Source: Chloroflexota bacterium (GTDB lineage: Bacteria; Chloroflexota; Chloroflexia; Chloroflexales; Herpetosiphonaceae). Taken from it: a stretch of 64,000 nt of DNA. The position numbers and the translations under genes are program-made. Positions 1-9,115 of this stretch are shown here, piece after piece. Within the stretch, counting starts at the first letter, position 1. Every line of letters begins with the position of its first letter. The notes beneath the pieces are model-generated. The model searched no databases. It saw nothing but the letters and a program-made list of their open reading frames with translations, and was not told the DNA's origin. The stretch covers positions 342,672 to 406,671 of the forward strand of contig JAIUOC010000008.1 of the NCBI GenBank assembly GCA_020161265.1, read 5' to 3'.

Positions 1-2
1 GG

Positions 3-1208
3 GTGAAATTTTGGGATTTGCTGAGCCAAGCGGCGGTCGTGCTTGGTGCCTTGGCGGTCGTCGTAGTTGTTCTATGGTGGCTGGCCAAACAAGTGCGCTA
101 CAGCATCGATCAGCAATTGCGCCGACGAGGCTTAGCCTTATTGTTGCTCTTTGGCATGCCATTAATCGCCACACCCGCCTTTTACACCATGTGGCAAACT
201 AGCATTCCCGAGCGCGAACGTGAACGCAACCCCGATTTGCGGGTGATCAATGTGCCCGAAGGTTTTGAATGGAGCGTCTACGCCCGTGGCACGATGGATA
301 ATCCCACAGCGATTGCCTTTGGCGCTGAAAACGAACTATACATCGCCGATATTGCTGGCGATTTGTGGATTGGCCGCGACCAAAATAATGATCAGCAGAT
401 CGATAGTTTGAGCAAATGGGCTGGCGATTTTGATTTGTTGGTTGGCTTGGTTTGGCGCGATGGTGAGTTGTATTGCGCTAGTTCGGGCAAAATCGAGGCC
501 TTGCGTGATAGTAATGGCGATGGCGTAGCCGATAGTCGCCGCATTGTGGTTGATAATTTGCCCTCAATGATTTTGCAGCCACACTCCAACAATGGCTTGG
601 CCTTTGGCCCCGATGGCCGCTTGTATTTTGGGGTTGGCAGCACTACCGACGGTAAATTTGAGGAAAATGAATTAGCCGCCAGCGTTTTATCGGTCAATCC
701 CGATGGCACGGATTTGCGTCCGTATGCCCGTGGCTTGGGCAATGTGTTTGATGTTGCTTTCAATGCCGATGGGGCGCTGTTTGGGGGCGATAATGGCCCT
801 AGCTCAGTTGAGGGCAATGATCCGCCAGATGAATTTAATTATTTGGTCGAAGGCGAACACTATGGCTACCCCTACTTTTTTGGCGACCCGCCCAGCGATG
901 GCGGCACACGCGGCGCATTAATCAGCTTTCCCGCTCACTCGGTGCCCACGGGAGTTACATTTTATAGTGGCGATCAGTATCCGCAAATCTATAGTGATAG
1001 CGCCTTTTTGACGCTCTGGCAGACGGGTGAGGTCGTGCATATTGAGGTTGGGCAAACCAGCAACGGCGATTATCTGGCCAAATCAACCACCTTTGCTGAT
1101 GGTATGCTCTACCCGATTGATGTGATTACTGGCCCCGATGGCAACTTGTATATCGCCGATTTCGGTACGAGTGCAATCTACCGAATCACCTATAATGGAG
1201 CGCGTTAA
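3..1208 (+). CDS. PQQ-dependent sugar dehydrogenase-like beta-propeller, membrane anchored
   Basis: The product resembles the glucose/sorbosone dehydrogenase family, six-bladed propellers that oxidise sugars or aldoses with PQQ. Conserved stretches include PHSNNGLAFGPDGRLYFGVG, the GGDNGPSS turn, the EFNYL..GEHYGYPY segment and a final GPDGNLYIADFG blade. The N-terminus has two hydrophobic helices (about residues 8-28 and 45-64), so the propeller is probably tethered outside the membrane. Two calcium-loop-like stretches are visible (DQNNDQQID and DSNGDGVAD). The first codon is GTG at the left edge, so the true start may lie upstream. The stop overlaps the start of the cytochrome gene by one base (TAATG), suggesting that the cytochrome accepts its electrons. 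PQQ binding and substrate are inferred. Confidence 0.8.
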   Translation: MKFWDLLSQAAVVLGALAVVVVVLWWLAKQVRYSIDQQLRRRGLALLLLFGMPLIATPAFYTMWQTSIPERERERNPDLRVINVPEGFEWSVYARGTMDNPTAIAFGAENELYIADIAGDLWIGRDQNNDQQIDSLSKWAGDFDLLVGLVWRDGELYCASSGKIEALRDSNGDGVADSRRIVVDNLPSMILQPHSNNGLAFGPDGRLYFGVGSTTDGKFEENELAASVLSVNPDGTDLRPYARGLGNVFDVAFNADGALFGGDNGPSSVEGNDPPDEFNYLVEGEHYGYPYFFGDPPSDGGTRGALISFPAHSVPTGVTFYSGDQYPQIYSDSAFLTLWQTGEVVHIEVGQTSNGDYLAKSTTFADGMLYPIDVITGPDGNLYIADFGTSAIYRITYNGAR

Positions 1209-1618
1209 TGCGACGATTTGGCTATTTTGTGGTGGGCTTGCTGTTGCTGGGCTGTGGTGCTGCCAACGATAGTACCAGCGTGGGCAATGCTGAGCGCGGC
1301 AAACGCATTTTTCAGGGAGCCGAGGTGTTGACACTCGATCAACTCGAAGCATGTGTCGATTGCCATAGTGATGTTGCTGGTGAAGCAGGCCAAGGCATCG
1401 GCCAAAATCTCTCAAATATTGGCAATCGTGCTGCGCAACGCCCCGATGGCACAAGTGCGATCGATTATCTGCGGCTCTCATTGACCGAGCCAGATAAAGA
1501 ACTGGTGGGCGGCTTTCAAGAGGGCATTATGCCGCGCGATTATGCCCAAAAATTATCAACCCAAGATATTAACGATCTGATTGGTTATATGCTAACGCTA
1601 AAAAGTGGCATTGATTAA
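1208..1618 (+). CDS. Small c-type cytochrome lipoprotein
   Basis: A 136-residue protein with a lipoprotein signal (LLLLGC, lipidated Cys16) and one haem c attachment motif CVDCH (Cys49, Cys52, His53). Met108 in EGIMPRDY is a likely distal ligand, as in class I cytochromes, and the C-terminal helix NDLIGYMLTLK fits that fold. It is translationally coupled to the sugar dehydrogenase-like gene in front of it, so it probably carries electrons from that enzyme to the respiratory chain on the outer face of the membrane. Family assignment is secure; the partner is inferred from the overlap. Confidence 0.88.
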   Translation: MRRFGYFVVGLLLLGCGAANDSTSVGNAERGKRIFQGAEVLTLDQLEACVDCHSDVAGEAGQGIGQNLSNIGNRAAQRPDGTSAIDYLRLSLTEPDKELVGGFQEGIMPRDYAQKLSTQDINDLIGYMLTLKSGID

Positions 1619-1633
1619 GCGCGTTAGTTTTGA

Positions 1634-2716
1634 ATGAATGTAGGTGCTATGCAGCAATTGCGAATTGCGTTCTTGGATTCGTGGTTACAGGCGGTGGTTG
1701 ATGGCAGCGGCACGGCGGCAGCAATCGGCGGTTTGGCGCGGACCTTGCAAGCCCGAGGCCATGTAGTTGATCGGATTGTGCCAACTGGCAATTGGCCGCG
1801 TAATTTGACCCTGCGCCGACTTTATTACAATTGGCAATTGCCCCGTCGCCTCGCCAATCACAACTACGATTTAGTGGTTGGCTTTGATATTGATGGAGTC
1901 CGAGTTGCCCAGCGCTTAAATGTGCCCTATATTTGTAGCATCAAAGGCGTGATTGCCGAAGAACAGCGCCATGAACAAGGCTTTATTCGGGCGTTGCTCT
2001 GGTCGCTCTCGCGGATTGAATTGATCAATGCGCGGCGTGCGCCCAACGTTATTTCAACCAGTGAATATTGCCGCCAGATGATTCATGCCCATTATGCTGT
2101 GCCAATCAGTAAGATTGGGATTGTGCCCGAAGGCATTGATTTGAGTTTGTGGCAGGAGCAAGCCCAAAGCAGCCAGCGTGATCCATGGACGGTGCTATGT
2201 GTGGCCCGCCAATATCCGCGTAAACATGTGATTGACTTGATTCGGGCCTTTGCCAGCGTGATCGAACGAGTGCCGCAAGCTCAATTGGTGATTATCGGCG
2301 ATGGCCCTGACCACGATTTGTTGCGCGGAGTGGTACGAGCCTACAATCTCGAAAGCTCAGTACGCATGCTCGGAGCGATTGCCGATGATGCTGAAGTGCG
2401 AGCCTGGTATGGGCGCAGCAGTATTTTCTGCTTGCCCAGCGTTCAAGAAGGCTTTGGGATCGTCTTTTTAGAGGCGATGGCAAGCGGCTTACCAATTGTC
2501 AGCACCAATGCTGCCGCGATTCCCGAAGTTGTGCCGCATGGGCAGGCTGGCACGTTAGTTGCCCCAAGCGATGTAACGGCAATCGCTGAGGCGCTGATTG
2601 AGCTATTGCAAAACCCCAAGCTACAACAGCGCTACCGCGATTATGGCTTGCAGCATGTTCAACAATATGCTTGGGAGCATGTGACCGATCGCTTTTTAGC
2701 AGCAGTTTGGGCTTAG
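1634..2716 (+). CDS. Glycosyltransferase family 4
   Basis: A 360-residue GT-B fold glycosyltransferase. The C-terminal half starts with the usual VLCVARQYPRKHVIDLIRAF segment, has the VIIGDGPD strand, and carries the retaining-GT4 EX7E signature in QEGFGIVFLEAMASGLPIVS (about residues 271-290), which binds the nucleotide-sugar donor. The N-terminal acceptor half is divergent. It lies 15 bases after the cytochrome gene on the same strand. An internal ATG at 1649 (MQQLRIAF) is an equally plausible start. Donor and acceptor cannot be told; a cell-envelope or exopolysaccharide role is the usual one. Confidence 0.85.
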   Translation: MNVGAMQQLRIAFLDSWLQAVVDGSGTAAAIGGLARTLQARGHVVDRIVPTGNWPRNLTLRRLYYNWQLPRRLANHNYDLVVGFDIDGVRVAQRLNVPYICSIKGVIAEEQRHEQGFIRALLWSLSRIELINARRAPNVISTSEYCRQMIHAHYAVPISKIGIVPEGIDLSLWQEQAQSSQRDPWTVLCVARQYPRKHVIDLIRAFASVIERVPQAQLVIIGDGPDHDLLRGVVRAYNLESSVRMLGAIADDAEVRAWYGRSSIFCLPSVQEGFGIVFLEAMASGLPIVSTNAAAIPEVVPHGQAGTLVAPSDVTAIAEALIELLQNPKLQQRYRDYGLQHVQQYAWEHVTDRFLAAVWA

Positions 2717-3093
2717 TTGCTGCGCTTAAACCAATTGTTAACAATTTATATACTTTTGGCCAAATTTAAACGCGATTAATTGAACTTAATTGGGTGCAGA
2801 AACTAGCAGTGCATAGGAGATCCACAACAGCCAATTTAACCGATTAGAATGGCCTAATCAATTAATCGACCAAGCTAGCTAGCAGGCTAGGTCGTGATAA
2901 ATCGAGCTGAACTTATTTTTCAGAAAAAATTAAGTTTTTTTATATATTTTAGGCTTGCCAGTCATATCTATCTATGTTACCCTGCATGCTAATTAAAGAA
3001 CTACCCAATCAGGGACTCAATTCCTATTGTCCAATGAGTGTTTTGTCGAAGCATCGATCGTGATTTCATACCTCTACGGACACTGGAGCAGGT
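2717..3093. other. AT-rich intergenic region
   Basis: A 377-base gap clearly richer in A+T than its surroundings, with no credible gene. It holds a perfect 14-base palindrome (2733-2746), a CTAGCTAG-containing imperfect palindrome near 2870-2890 and a TTGCCA-like box near 2955 that could be part of a promoter for the receiver gene. Nothing else was recognised. Confidence 0.5.
2733..2746. promoter_or_regulatory. Perfect 14-base palindrome, operator-like
   Basis: AATTGTTAACAATT is a perfect inverted repeat lying 17 bases after the glycosyltransferase stop and about 350 bases before the receiver gene. Its size suits a dimeric regulator site, but no regulator gene is nearby and chance in an AT-rich stretch is possible. 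Confidence 0.3.
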
Positions 3094-3465
3094 ATGGCTT
3101 GTTTATTTATAGTTGATGATCAACCAGACACTCACATTATTCTCGCGCGTTTACTTGAGGTTGATGGGTATACGGTGGTTGGGGCGCACAATGGTAGTGA
3201 AGCCCTGAAGCAAATACCTGTAGTTCGCCCAGCCTTGGTGTTATTGGATCTAGCCTTGCCGGGCATTGATGGTTTAACGGTTGCCAAACAGTTACGCATC
3301 AATACCAGCACCAAGCATGTGCCAATTATTGCCATGACGGCCTTTGGTGGCAACGATTATCGTACCCAAGCTATGGCAGCTGGTTGTAGCGAATATCTTT
3401 TAAAACCATTGGATTTTGCTAAACTTCGCGGGGTGATTGCGCAATTGGTGCTACAAGTGGCCTAA
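3094..3465 (+). CDS. Stand-alone response regulator receiver protein
   Basis: A 123-residue CheY-like receiver with no output domain. The acidic pair Asp8-Asp9, phosphoacceptor Asp52 in LLDLALPG, Thr82 in AMTAF and Lys104 in LLKPLD are all in place. Such proteins act by protein-protein contact or as phosphate carriers. No histidine kinase gene adjoins it; the nearest kinases are tens of kilobases away, so its partner is unknown. It is monocistronic, with a long AT-rich upstream region and a terminator directly behind it. Confidence 0.92.
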   Translation: MACLFIVDDQPDTHIILARLLEVDGYTVVGAHNGSEALKQIPVVRPALVLLDLALPGIDGLTVAKQLRINTSTKHVPIIAMTAFGGNDYRTQAMAAGCSEYLLKPLDFAKLRGVIAQLVLQVA

Positions 3466-3498
3466 ATGTGTGATGACAAGTGGGGTGTCGGCATGAAA

Positions 3499-3523
3499 CC
3501 CGAGCAATAATCGGGCTTTTTTA
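3499..3523 (+). terminator. Intrinsic terminator after receiver gene
   Basis: CCCGA (3499-3503) pairs with TCGGG (3511-3515) around a seven-base loop, followed by a T-rich run. It sits 33 bases after the receiver stop codon. Confidence 0.75.
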
Positions 3524-3532
3524 TTGCCAAAA

Positions 3533-3565
3533 CATGGCAGCATGGAACAACTCCATGCTGCCATG
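3533..3565. terminator. Strong bidirectional hairpin between convergent genes
   Basis: A perfect 13-base stem, CATGGCAGCATGG (3533-3545) and its complement (3553-3565), with a seven-base loop. It ends five bases from the stop codon of the minus-strand aldehyde dehydrogenase. Reading minus, TTTTGG follows the stem; reading plus, CCTTTTT follows, so it can serve both genes. Confidence 0.75.
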
Positions 3566-3570
3566 CCTTT

Positions 3571-5124
3571 TTAGAAGCGATCAGTAATGGTTTTGGCTTG
3601 AGTGAACAACAAGAGGTAATCGGGGCCGCCAGCTTTCGAGTCGGTGCCGCTCATGTTGAAGCCACCAAACGGCTGAACCCCAACCAACGCGCCTGTGCAC
3701 TTGCGATTGAAATACAAGTTGCCGACATGGAAATCGCGCCGAGCTTCTTCAAGTCGTTCGCGTGAGCGGCTAAATACCGCGCCAGTTAAGCCATATTCGG
3801 TGTTGTTGGCAATTTCCAAGGCATGTTTCCAATCGTTGGCTTTGATAAATGCCAAGACTGGCCCGAAAATTTCTTCCAATGAGAGCCGAGCTTCGGGGGC
3901 AATATCGGCGATGATCGTTGGCGGAATGAAATAGCCTTCCGAGCCATCGCCAGTTTCGCCGCCAAGCATCAAGCGACCTTCGCTCTTGCCAATTTCAATG
4001 TATTCGCGAATCTTGTCGAAGGCTTTTTGGTCAACCACCGCGCCCAGATGGTGCTTGGGATCAGTTGGATCGCCCATGGTCAGCTTTTTGGTGCGATCAA
4101 CAACCTTCTTCAAGATTGTGCTATAAACGCTATCGACGATAATTGCTCGCGAGCAGGCTGAGCATTTTTGGCCTTGGAAGCCAAACGCTGAGGCCACGAT
4201 CGCATCGGCAGCAGCATCGAGATCGGCAGTTTCATCAACTACAATCCCATCTTTGCCACCCATTTCTAAGATTGTGCGTTTGAGCCAGATTTGGCCAGGT
4301 TGCAATTTGGCTGAGCGTTCGAAAATCCGCAAGCCAATTTCCTTCGAGCCAGTGAAGGCGATTAAGCGGGTTTTGGCGTGATCAACCAAGGCATCGCCCA
4401 TTGCGCCGCCTGAGCCAGGCACGAAATTAACTACGCCATCGGGCAAGCCAGCTTCTTCAACCAACAAGCGCACAAATTGGGCGGCAATCGCGGGCGATGC
4501 CGAGGCTGGTTTCAACACCACCGTATTGCCAGCAGCAATCGCAGCGGTGGTCATACCGACCATAATCGCCAAGGCAAAGTTCCATGGTGGAATTACCACG
4601 GTTACGCCGAGCGGCACATAACGTAATTCATTTTCCTCGCCGTTGTAAGCGACGACTGGTTGTGGGCCACCAAACTTAATCGCCTGACGACCATAATATT
4701 CCATAAAGTCGATTGCTTCGGCCACATCAGCATCGGCCTCAGCCCAACTTTTGCTTACTTCATACACCAACCATGCCATAAATTCAAACTTGCGGCGGCG
4801 CATCACAGCCGCAGCGCGGAACAAATAGCGGGCGCGTTCTTCTGCCGCGACGTTGCGCCATGATTCGAAGGTTGTGGCGGCAACTTCCACCGCTTGATTG
4901 GCATGCTCAACCGTTGCCTTGGCAAAACTGCCGACAACTTGGCTTGGCTTGGCCGGATTCAGTGAATCAAATGTATCAGCCAGTTCGATATGTTCGCCAC
5001 CAATCAGAAGCGGATAAGTACGCCCTAATTCATCGCCAACCTTGCTCAGTGCCGTGCGCATCGCATCGGCATTGGCTTTCACACTGAAATCGACAAACGG
5101 TTCGTTGCGGTACTCGGGTAACAT
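3571..5124 (-). CDS. pruA: 1-pyrroline-5-carboxylate dehydrogenase (RocA/PruA type)
   Basis: It oxidises glutamate semialdehyde (from 1-pyrroline-5-carboxylate) to glutamate with NAD, the second step of proline breakdown. The length of about 517 residues matches the RocA branch. Visible motifs are the PPWNF substrate segment (about 179-183), LEMGGKD with the general-base Glu at about 287, and GQKCSACSR with catalytic Cys at about 321; the C-terminus has the [19 protein letters not shown] segment. The longest frame starts at 5130, but a Shine-Dalgarno AGGAG ends right against that ATG, while the ATG at 5122-5124 lies six bases from it, so the second ATG is chosen. No proline dehydrogenase gene is adjacent. 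Confidence 0.88.
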   Translation of the reverse strand: MLPEYRNEPFVDFSVKANADAMRTALSKVGDELGRTYPLLIGGEHIELADTFDSLNPAKPSQVVGSFAKATVEHANQAVEVAATTFESWRNVAAEERARYLFRAAAVMRRRKFEFMAWLVYEVSKSWAEADADVAEAIDFMEYYGRQAIKFGGPQPVVAYNGEENELRYVPLGVTVVIPPWNFALAIMVGMTTAAIAAGNTVVLKPASASPAIAAQFVRLLVEEAGLPDGVVNFVPGSGGAMGDALVDHAKTRLIAFTGSKEIGLRIFERSAKLQPGQIWLKRTILEMGGKDGIVVDETADLDAAADAIVASAFGFQGQKCSACSRAIIVDSVYSTILKKVVDRTKKLTMGDPTDPKHHLGAVVDQKAFDKIREYIEIGKSEGRLMLGGETGDGSEGYFIPPTIIADIAPEARLSLEEIFGPVLAFIKANDWKHALEIANNTEYGLTGAVFSRSRERLEEARRDFHVGNLYFNRKCTGALVGVQPFGGFNMSGTDSKAGGPDYLLLFTQAKTITDRF

Positions 5125-5202
5125 GTACATCTCCTAGCGATAAGCGCCATTGCTTATTTGGATCAGATTGTGGATATTCTATACGAAATTGCTTAGCTTA
5201 AG

Positions 5203-5949
5203 TTAGGCCAATTCGCGCAGATCCAACGCTGGCCCATGATGACACAGCAATTTTGGCTGTTGTCGGGTAAGTTGCCAGCACCCACCACACATCCCAATGC
5301 CACATGGATAGGCTTGATCGACGATAAATGCCGCAAAACCTTGTTGCCAAGCATAGCGTTCACGCCGAATCCGTTGGCTCAAACGACTGGCCAAATCGAG
5401 GCTGCCAGCGGCCAGCAAGCGATTGGCCCAAACCAACGGGGCATCAAGTTTGGTGCTACTTTCGAGCAAATCAAGCACATCGTCGGCGGTCGCCAAATAT
5501 TCGATCTCAGCTGGGAGTACAAACGGCGGTACGCGCATTGCATCATTGGCACTCGCCAACAGCAATACCGGTGAGCCAGTTTCGGTTACCCGTTGGGCAT
5601 ACAACAGCAGGCTGTAGATTGCATTACCCTCTGCAATCAACAAGGTTGCTTTTTGACCGTCGCTGCTGAGCGGTCGTCCAAGTGGCCCAAGACAATCAAG
5701 CTCAAAGCCTTTGGGCAACCGCGCAATGCTGGCCAACAACGGGTCTTGTAAATCCAAGGCCAAGGTGGCGGTGCTACTACGATTAGTCGCAATAATCCAA
5801 GCCCGACTGCGCAAGAGTGGGTCGTGGCTCAAGCCGTGATGCAGCATCGCCCATTGCCCAGGCTGAGCGCTGGCTAGTTGTGGCGAAGCCACCGTCAGCA
5901 AGCCATAATGTTGATTCAATTGTTGCTGATCAAGAATAACTGTTTGCAT
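5203..5949 (-). CDS. pyrK: PyrK-like FAD/[2Fe-2S] electron transfer protein
   Basis: A 248-residue protein built like the electron transfer subunit of dihydroorotate dehydrogenase B: a ferredoxin-reductase-like FAD/NAD module followed by a C-terminal iron-sulfur motif. The cysteines follow the PyrK pattern C216-x4-C221-x2-C224-x11-C236 (PCGIGMCGGC, then LLCHHGPALD). The flavin-binding part is divergent, with LLRSRAWII where the RxYS-type motif is expected. In PyrK the protein passes electrons from the dihydroorotate dehydrogenase catalytic subunit to NAD. The catalytic gene pyrD is not beside it and the other pyr genes lie 25 kb away, so the pairing is inferred. Confidence 0.7.
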   Translation of the reverse strand: MQTVILDQQQLNQHYGLLTVASPQLASAQPGQWAMLHHGLSHDPLLRSRAWIIATNRSSTATLALDLQDPLLASIARLPKGFELDCLGPLGRPLSSDGQKATLLIAEGNAIYSLLLYAQRVTETGSPVLLLASANDAMRVPPFVLPAEIEYLATADDVLDLLESSTKLDAPLVWANRLLAAGSLDLASRLSQRIRRERYAWQQGFAAFIVDQAYPCGIGMCGGCWQLTRQQPKLLCHHGPALDLRELA

Positions 5950-6032
5950 AGCAGCATTATCCGAGAAGATCGGGGCTTATGCAAGGAGTGAGGCAAGAGC
6001 ATAGAATATAGGGATCAGGAGCGAGGCGTAAC

Positions 6033-6152
6033 GTTTAACCACGAAGGACACGAAGAGCACCAAGAACGATTTAATAGTTCTATGGCATCGATTAGTAATT
6101 CAGATATTTAACTAATCCAGCTTAGCGCTCTTCGCGTTCTTCGCGGTTAAGC
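6033..6152. repeat. Inverted repeat of CACGAAG words
   Basis: Left arm near 6035-6060 (TTAACCACGAAGGACACGAA and on) and right arm near 6124-6149 (CTCTTCGCGTTCTTCGCGG and on) are imperfect reverse complements over about 26 bases, with A/G differences, around a spacer of about 63 bases. The same words recur in other gaps of this window (near 7530, 26340, 35640, 45860 and 53585). Confidence 0.75.
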
Positions 6153-6185
6153 ATTTCATTCTGACGGATCGCGCTTATCGCTGGG

Positions 6186-6227
6186 TCAAAACCCGATCCC
6201 CAATCCCCAACAACCGATCCCCAACAA
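6186..6227. repeat. CCGATCCCC-type word repeat
   Basis: CCGATCCCC occurs twice here with CAATCCCCAACAA between, directly against the stop codon of the minus-strand CoA-binding gene. The same word flanks the 3' ends of the minus-strand genes ending at 45932 and 53751. Confidence 0.65.
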
Positions 6228-6623
6228 CTACAATTGCTGCATATGCTCGACTTTAATACATTTATCCATCACAACCTCTAAGCCAGCGGCTTCGGCAGCG
6301 GCAGCAGCCTCGTGATTGACGATCCCGAGTTGCATCCAAATTGCCTTTGCGCCAACCGCAATTGCTTCTTCAACCACTGGCGGCACATCTTCGGCGCGGC
6401 GAAAAATATCGACAATATCAATTGGCTCTTTGATATCGCTCAATGATGCAACTGGTTGTTCGCCAAGCACTGGCTCTTTGAGCACCGGATTGACCGGAAT
6501 AATTTTATAGCCCGCCCGTTGCATATATTCAGCCACACCATAGCTCGCCCGATCGGGCTTGTTGCTCAGGCCGACCACGGCAATCGTTTTGGAGTTGCTC
6601 AACAGTTGTTTAATATCGCTCAT
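6228..6623 (-). CDS. CoA-binding domain protein (YccU family)
   Basis: A 131-residue single-domain Rossmann protein of the CoA_binding_2 family. The N-terminus shows the nucleotide-binding strand-turn TIAVVGLSNKPDRASYGVAEY and then the PVNPVL and IDIVDIFRRAEDVP segments typical of YccU; the C-terminal part has AIWMQLGIVNHEAA and MDKCIKVEH. Members bind CoA or a related nucleotide but their role is not established. The start follows a GGAGG Shine-Dalgarno. It stands alone between two repeat-rich gaps. Confidence 0.9.
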   Translation of the reverse strand: MSDIKQLLSNSKTIAVVGLSNKPDRASYGVAEYMQRAGYKIIPVNPVLKEPVLGEQPVASLSDIKEPIDIVDIFRRAEDVPPVVEEAIAVGAKAIWMQLGIVNHEAAAAAEAAGLEVVMDKCIKVEHMQQL

Positions 6624-6843
6624 AATTCCTCCTTATAACCAACACGTATCGCAAGGATTGTACCCCAAAAAGGCGAGCTTGCCCGAAATTGCCGAGGATT
6701 AGGACAGCAATCTCATGGCTTGGGACGCGTCAAAGGACATGCCGATAGATCAATTCAAGGACAATATGTAATTATCATAGTTACAGATACAGCAAACGCA
6801 GCCCAAACGTCGGCGCTGCACTATTTTCTAGGAGCATAGACCA

Positions 6844-7470
6844 ATGACTCAGCCAGCCGTTAACAATACCTTGAGCGTTGCCGAAGCCATTTCAAGCCGC
6901 CGCTCAGTTCGTAAATATACCAACGACCAAGTAAGCCAAGCCGACCTCAACACCATTTTGGAATTGACTGGCAAAGCTCCTTCAGCCTGGAACATTCAAC
7001 CATGGCGCTTCGTTGCTGTGCGCAACCAAGAAGTCAAAAATAAATTGCAAGCTGCTGCGTATGGCCAAGGCCAAGTTGGTAGCGCTCCAGTGGTGATCGC
7101 CGTTTATAGCAATACCGCTGAAGCCCTCGATACCCTCGCCGATGTGATTCACCCAGGCGTGCCAGCCGAGCAACGCCAAGGCGCAATCGATGGCATTTTG
7201 GGTGCGTTCGCTCAGCGCAGCCCCGAAGAAAAAGAAGCTTGGGGTTTGGGTCAAACCAACATCGCCCTTGGCTATCTTTCATTGGCCGCTCGCTCATTGG
7301 GCTACGACACCTCGTTGATGTTGGGCTTTGACCCAGCCCAAGTCAAAGAAATTTTGGGCTTGCCAGCGCACGTGCAATTGGCTGGCTTGGTGGCCTTGGG
7401 TGTTGCCGCTGAAGAAGGCTACCCACACCACCGCCACGCTGTCGAAAAAATCACCCAATTCGTTGACTAA
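6844..7470 (+). CDS. Nitroreductase family FMN enzyme
   Basis: A 208-residue flavoenzyme of the nitroreductase fold, which reduces nitro compounds, quinones or enals using NAD(P)H and FMN. The N-terminal SRRSVRKYTNDQVS segment holds the FMN-phosphate arginines, APSAWNIQPWRFVAV is the second FMN contact, and LGYLSLAARSLGYDTSLMLGFD with ALGVAAEEGYPHHRHA completes the family pattern. Codon use is strongly biased (GCT, CAA, GGC), more so than in neighbours, which hints at good expression. Monocistronic, with a terminator right behind. Confidence 0.9.
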   Translation: MTQPAVNNTLSVAEAISSRRSVRKYTNDQVSQADLNTILELTGKAPSAWNIQPWRFVAVRNQEVKNKLQAAAYGQGQVGSAPVVIAVYSNTAEALDTLADVIHPGVPAEQRQGAIDGILGAFAQRSPEEKEAWGLGQTNIALGYLSLAARSLGYDTSLMLGFDPAQVKEILGLPAHVQLAGLVALGVAAEEGYPHHRHAVEKITQFVD

Positions 7471-7495
7471 GTTTGGTTTGAACCAATAAAGTAAA

Positions 7496-7525
7496 AGGCC
7501 AGAGCATTACGCTTTGGCCTTTTTT
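7496..7525 (+). terminator. Intrinsic terminator after nitroreductase
   Basis: AGGCCA (7496-7501) pairs with TGGCCT (7515-7520), extended by AGC/GCT after one mismatch, followed by six T. Confidence 0.85.
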
Positions 7526-7526
7526 G

Positions 7527-7579
7527 ATCTTCGCGTCCTTCGCGGTTTCATTCCAAATTATGCTTCCTGCTCTTCGTGG
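7527..7579. repeat. CTTCGCG/CTTCGTG word repeat
   Basis: CTTCGCGTCCTTCGCGGTTTC at its left end and CTCTTCGTGGATCA at its right end are copies of the dispersed CACGAAG family in the complementary orientation, filling the gap between the nitroreductase terminator and the phosphohexomutase stop. Confidence 0.6.
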
Positions 7580-7587
7580 ATCAATGC

Positions 7588-9003
7588 CTATACGCCAGCG
7601 ATGACCCGACCTTCGGCTAACAATTTTTCGACCAACTCTGGTGAGCGGGTTTCGGTATAAATACGCAACAATGGCTCAGTGCCTGAGAAGCGAATCAACA
7701 GCCAACTGCCATCTTGCAGGTGGTATTTGTAGCCGCCTTGGGTGGTAATCGAATTAACCGTCAAGCCAGCTAAGGCATCGGGGCGAGCCGAATCAACCCG
7801 CTTGAGAATCGTATCGCGTTGCTCAGCAGGATAGGTAATATCCAAGCGATCGTAGAAATGTGGCCCAACTTTGCTGAACAACTCTTCCATGGTTTCGCTG
7901 GGCGTTTTGCCACGCTTCAAGAACAAATCGAGCAACAGCAGCGACGATAAAATCCCATCACGTTCCGGCAAATGCTTGGCAAAGGCAAACCCGCCCGATT
8001 CCTCGCCACCAATAATTGCATTCGATTCGATCATCTTGGGGCCGATATGCTTGAAGCCAACCGGAGTTTCGTAGATTGGCACATTGTAAAGCTCGGCCAA
8101 ACGATTAACCATCGAAGTGGTTGAAAGTGACTTAACGATTGGGCCGCGCCAACCTTTAACTTCTAATAAATAATAGGTTAGTAAGCCAAAAACCCGTAAC
8201 TGATCAACAAATTTGCCTTTTTCATCAACCAACCCAACCCGATCAGCATCGCCATCGTAGGCCAAGCCCGCAAAAGCCCCACTTTGCTTAACCACATTTT
8301 TGAGTTTGGTTAAATTGTCGTCGATTGGTTCGGGCGAACGCATTCCAGGAAATAAAGGGTTACGGGTATCGTTGATTGGCACAACTTTGGTTTGGCCACC
8401 ATCAAGCAACAATGGCAAGAAACCAGCGCCAGCCCCATACATTGCGTCGTTGATGATCGTCCAGCCCTCGCGTTTGATCGCCTCAAGATCAACCATTTGC
8501 TTGACTTGCGCGACATAATCGGGCGTGCCGTTGATCCGTTCAACCAAGCCTTGTTTTTCGGCCTCACGCAGTGCCATGCGCTTGACTGGCGCTTTTTCTA
8601 AACGATCTTCCAAGCGGGCGATCACTTCGGGCGAGGCTGAGCCAGCATATTCGGGCTTATATTTATAGCCGTTGTCGCTTGGTGGGTTGTGCGAAGCCGT
8701 GATAATCGAGGCTCCACCAGCCTTTTTGCACAAAATGCTCCAACAAACCACAGGCGTAGGAGTCGCTTTTTCAGTTAAATAAACATGAATTCCGTTGGCA
8801 GCCAGCACCTCGGCGGTGGCGGCGGCGAAGCGCTCGGAACCGAAACGAGTATCATAGCCAACCACCAACCCGCGCGGGGCCAAGCCCGACTCATGCAGAT
8901 AATCCGCGACGGCTTGGGTGACAATGCGCACATTGTCAAAGGTATACTCTTCGGCGATCGCTGCTCGCCAACCGTCGGTGCCAAATTTGATTGCTGATGC
9001 CAT
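7588..9003 (-). CDS. Phosphoglucomutase/phosphomannomutase
   Basis: An alpha-D-phosphohexomutase of 471 residues that interconverts hexose 6- and 1-phosphates. All four signature loops are present: the phosphoserine loop TASHNPPSDNGYK (Ser104), the metal loop DGDADR (250-255), the sugar loop GEESGG (333-338) and the phosphate-binding loop RFSGTEP (438-444). AGGAG precedes the ATG at good spacing. It is the first of four minus-strand sugar-nucleotide genes between 7.6 and 12.2 kb and probably supplies mannose 1-phosphate or glucose 1-phosphate to the pyrophosphorylases next to it. Glucose versus mannose preference cannot be told. Confidence 0.92.
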   Translation of the reverse strand: MASAIKFGTDGWRAAIAEEYTFDNVRIVTQAVADYLHESGLAPRGLVVGYDTRFGSERFAAATAEVLAANGIHVYLTEKATPTPVVCWSILCKKAGGASIITASHNPPSDNGYKYKPEYAGSASPEVIARLEDRLEKAPVKRMALREAEKQGLVERINGTPDYVAQVKQMVDLEAIKREGWTIINDAMYGAGAGFLPLLLDGGQTKVVPINDTRNPLFPGMRSPEPIDDNLTKLKNVVKQSGAFAGLAYDGDADRVGLVDEKGKFVDQLRVFGLLTYYLLEVKGWRGPIVKSLSTTSMVNRLAELYNVPIYETPVGFKHIGPKMIESNAIIGGEESGGFAFAKHLPERDGILSSLLLLDLFLKRGKTPSETMEELFSKVGPHFYDRLDITYPAEQRDTILKRVDSARPDALAGLTVNSITTQGGYKYHLQDGSWLLIRFSGTEPLLRIYTETRSPELVEKLLAEGRVIAGV

Positions 9004-9115
9004 ACACGCTCCTGAGCTTGCGATTGAAATTGGTTTCCCATGAATGAAGATTGGTGACGATCGCTCGTCAATACAACGAAATAGCGTTCATAAATTTGAA
9101 TGGGATTGAATGATA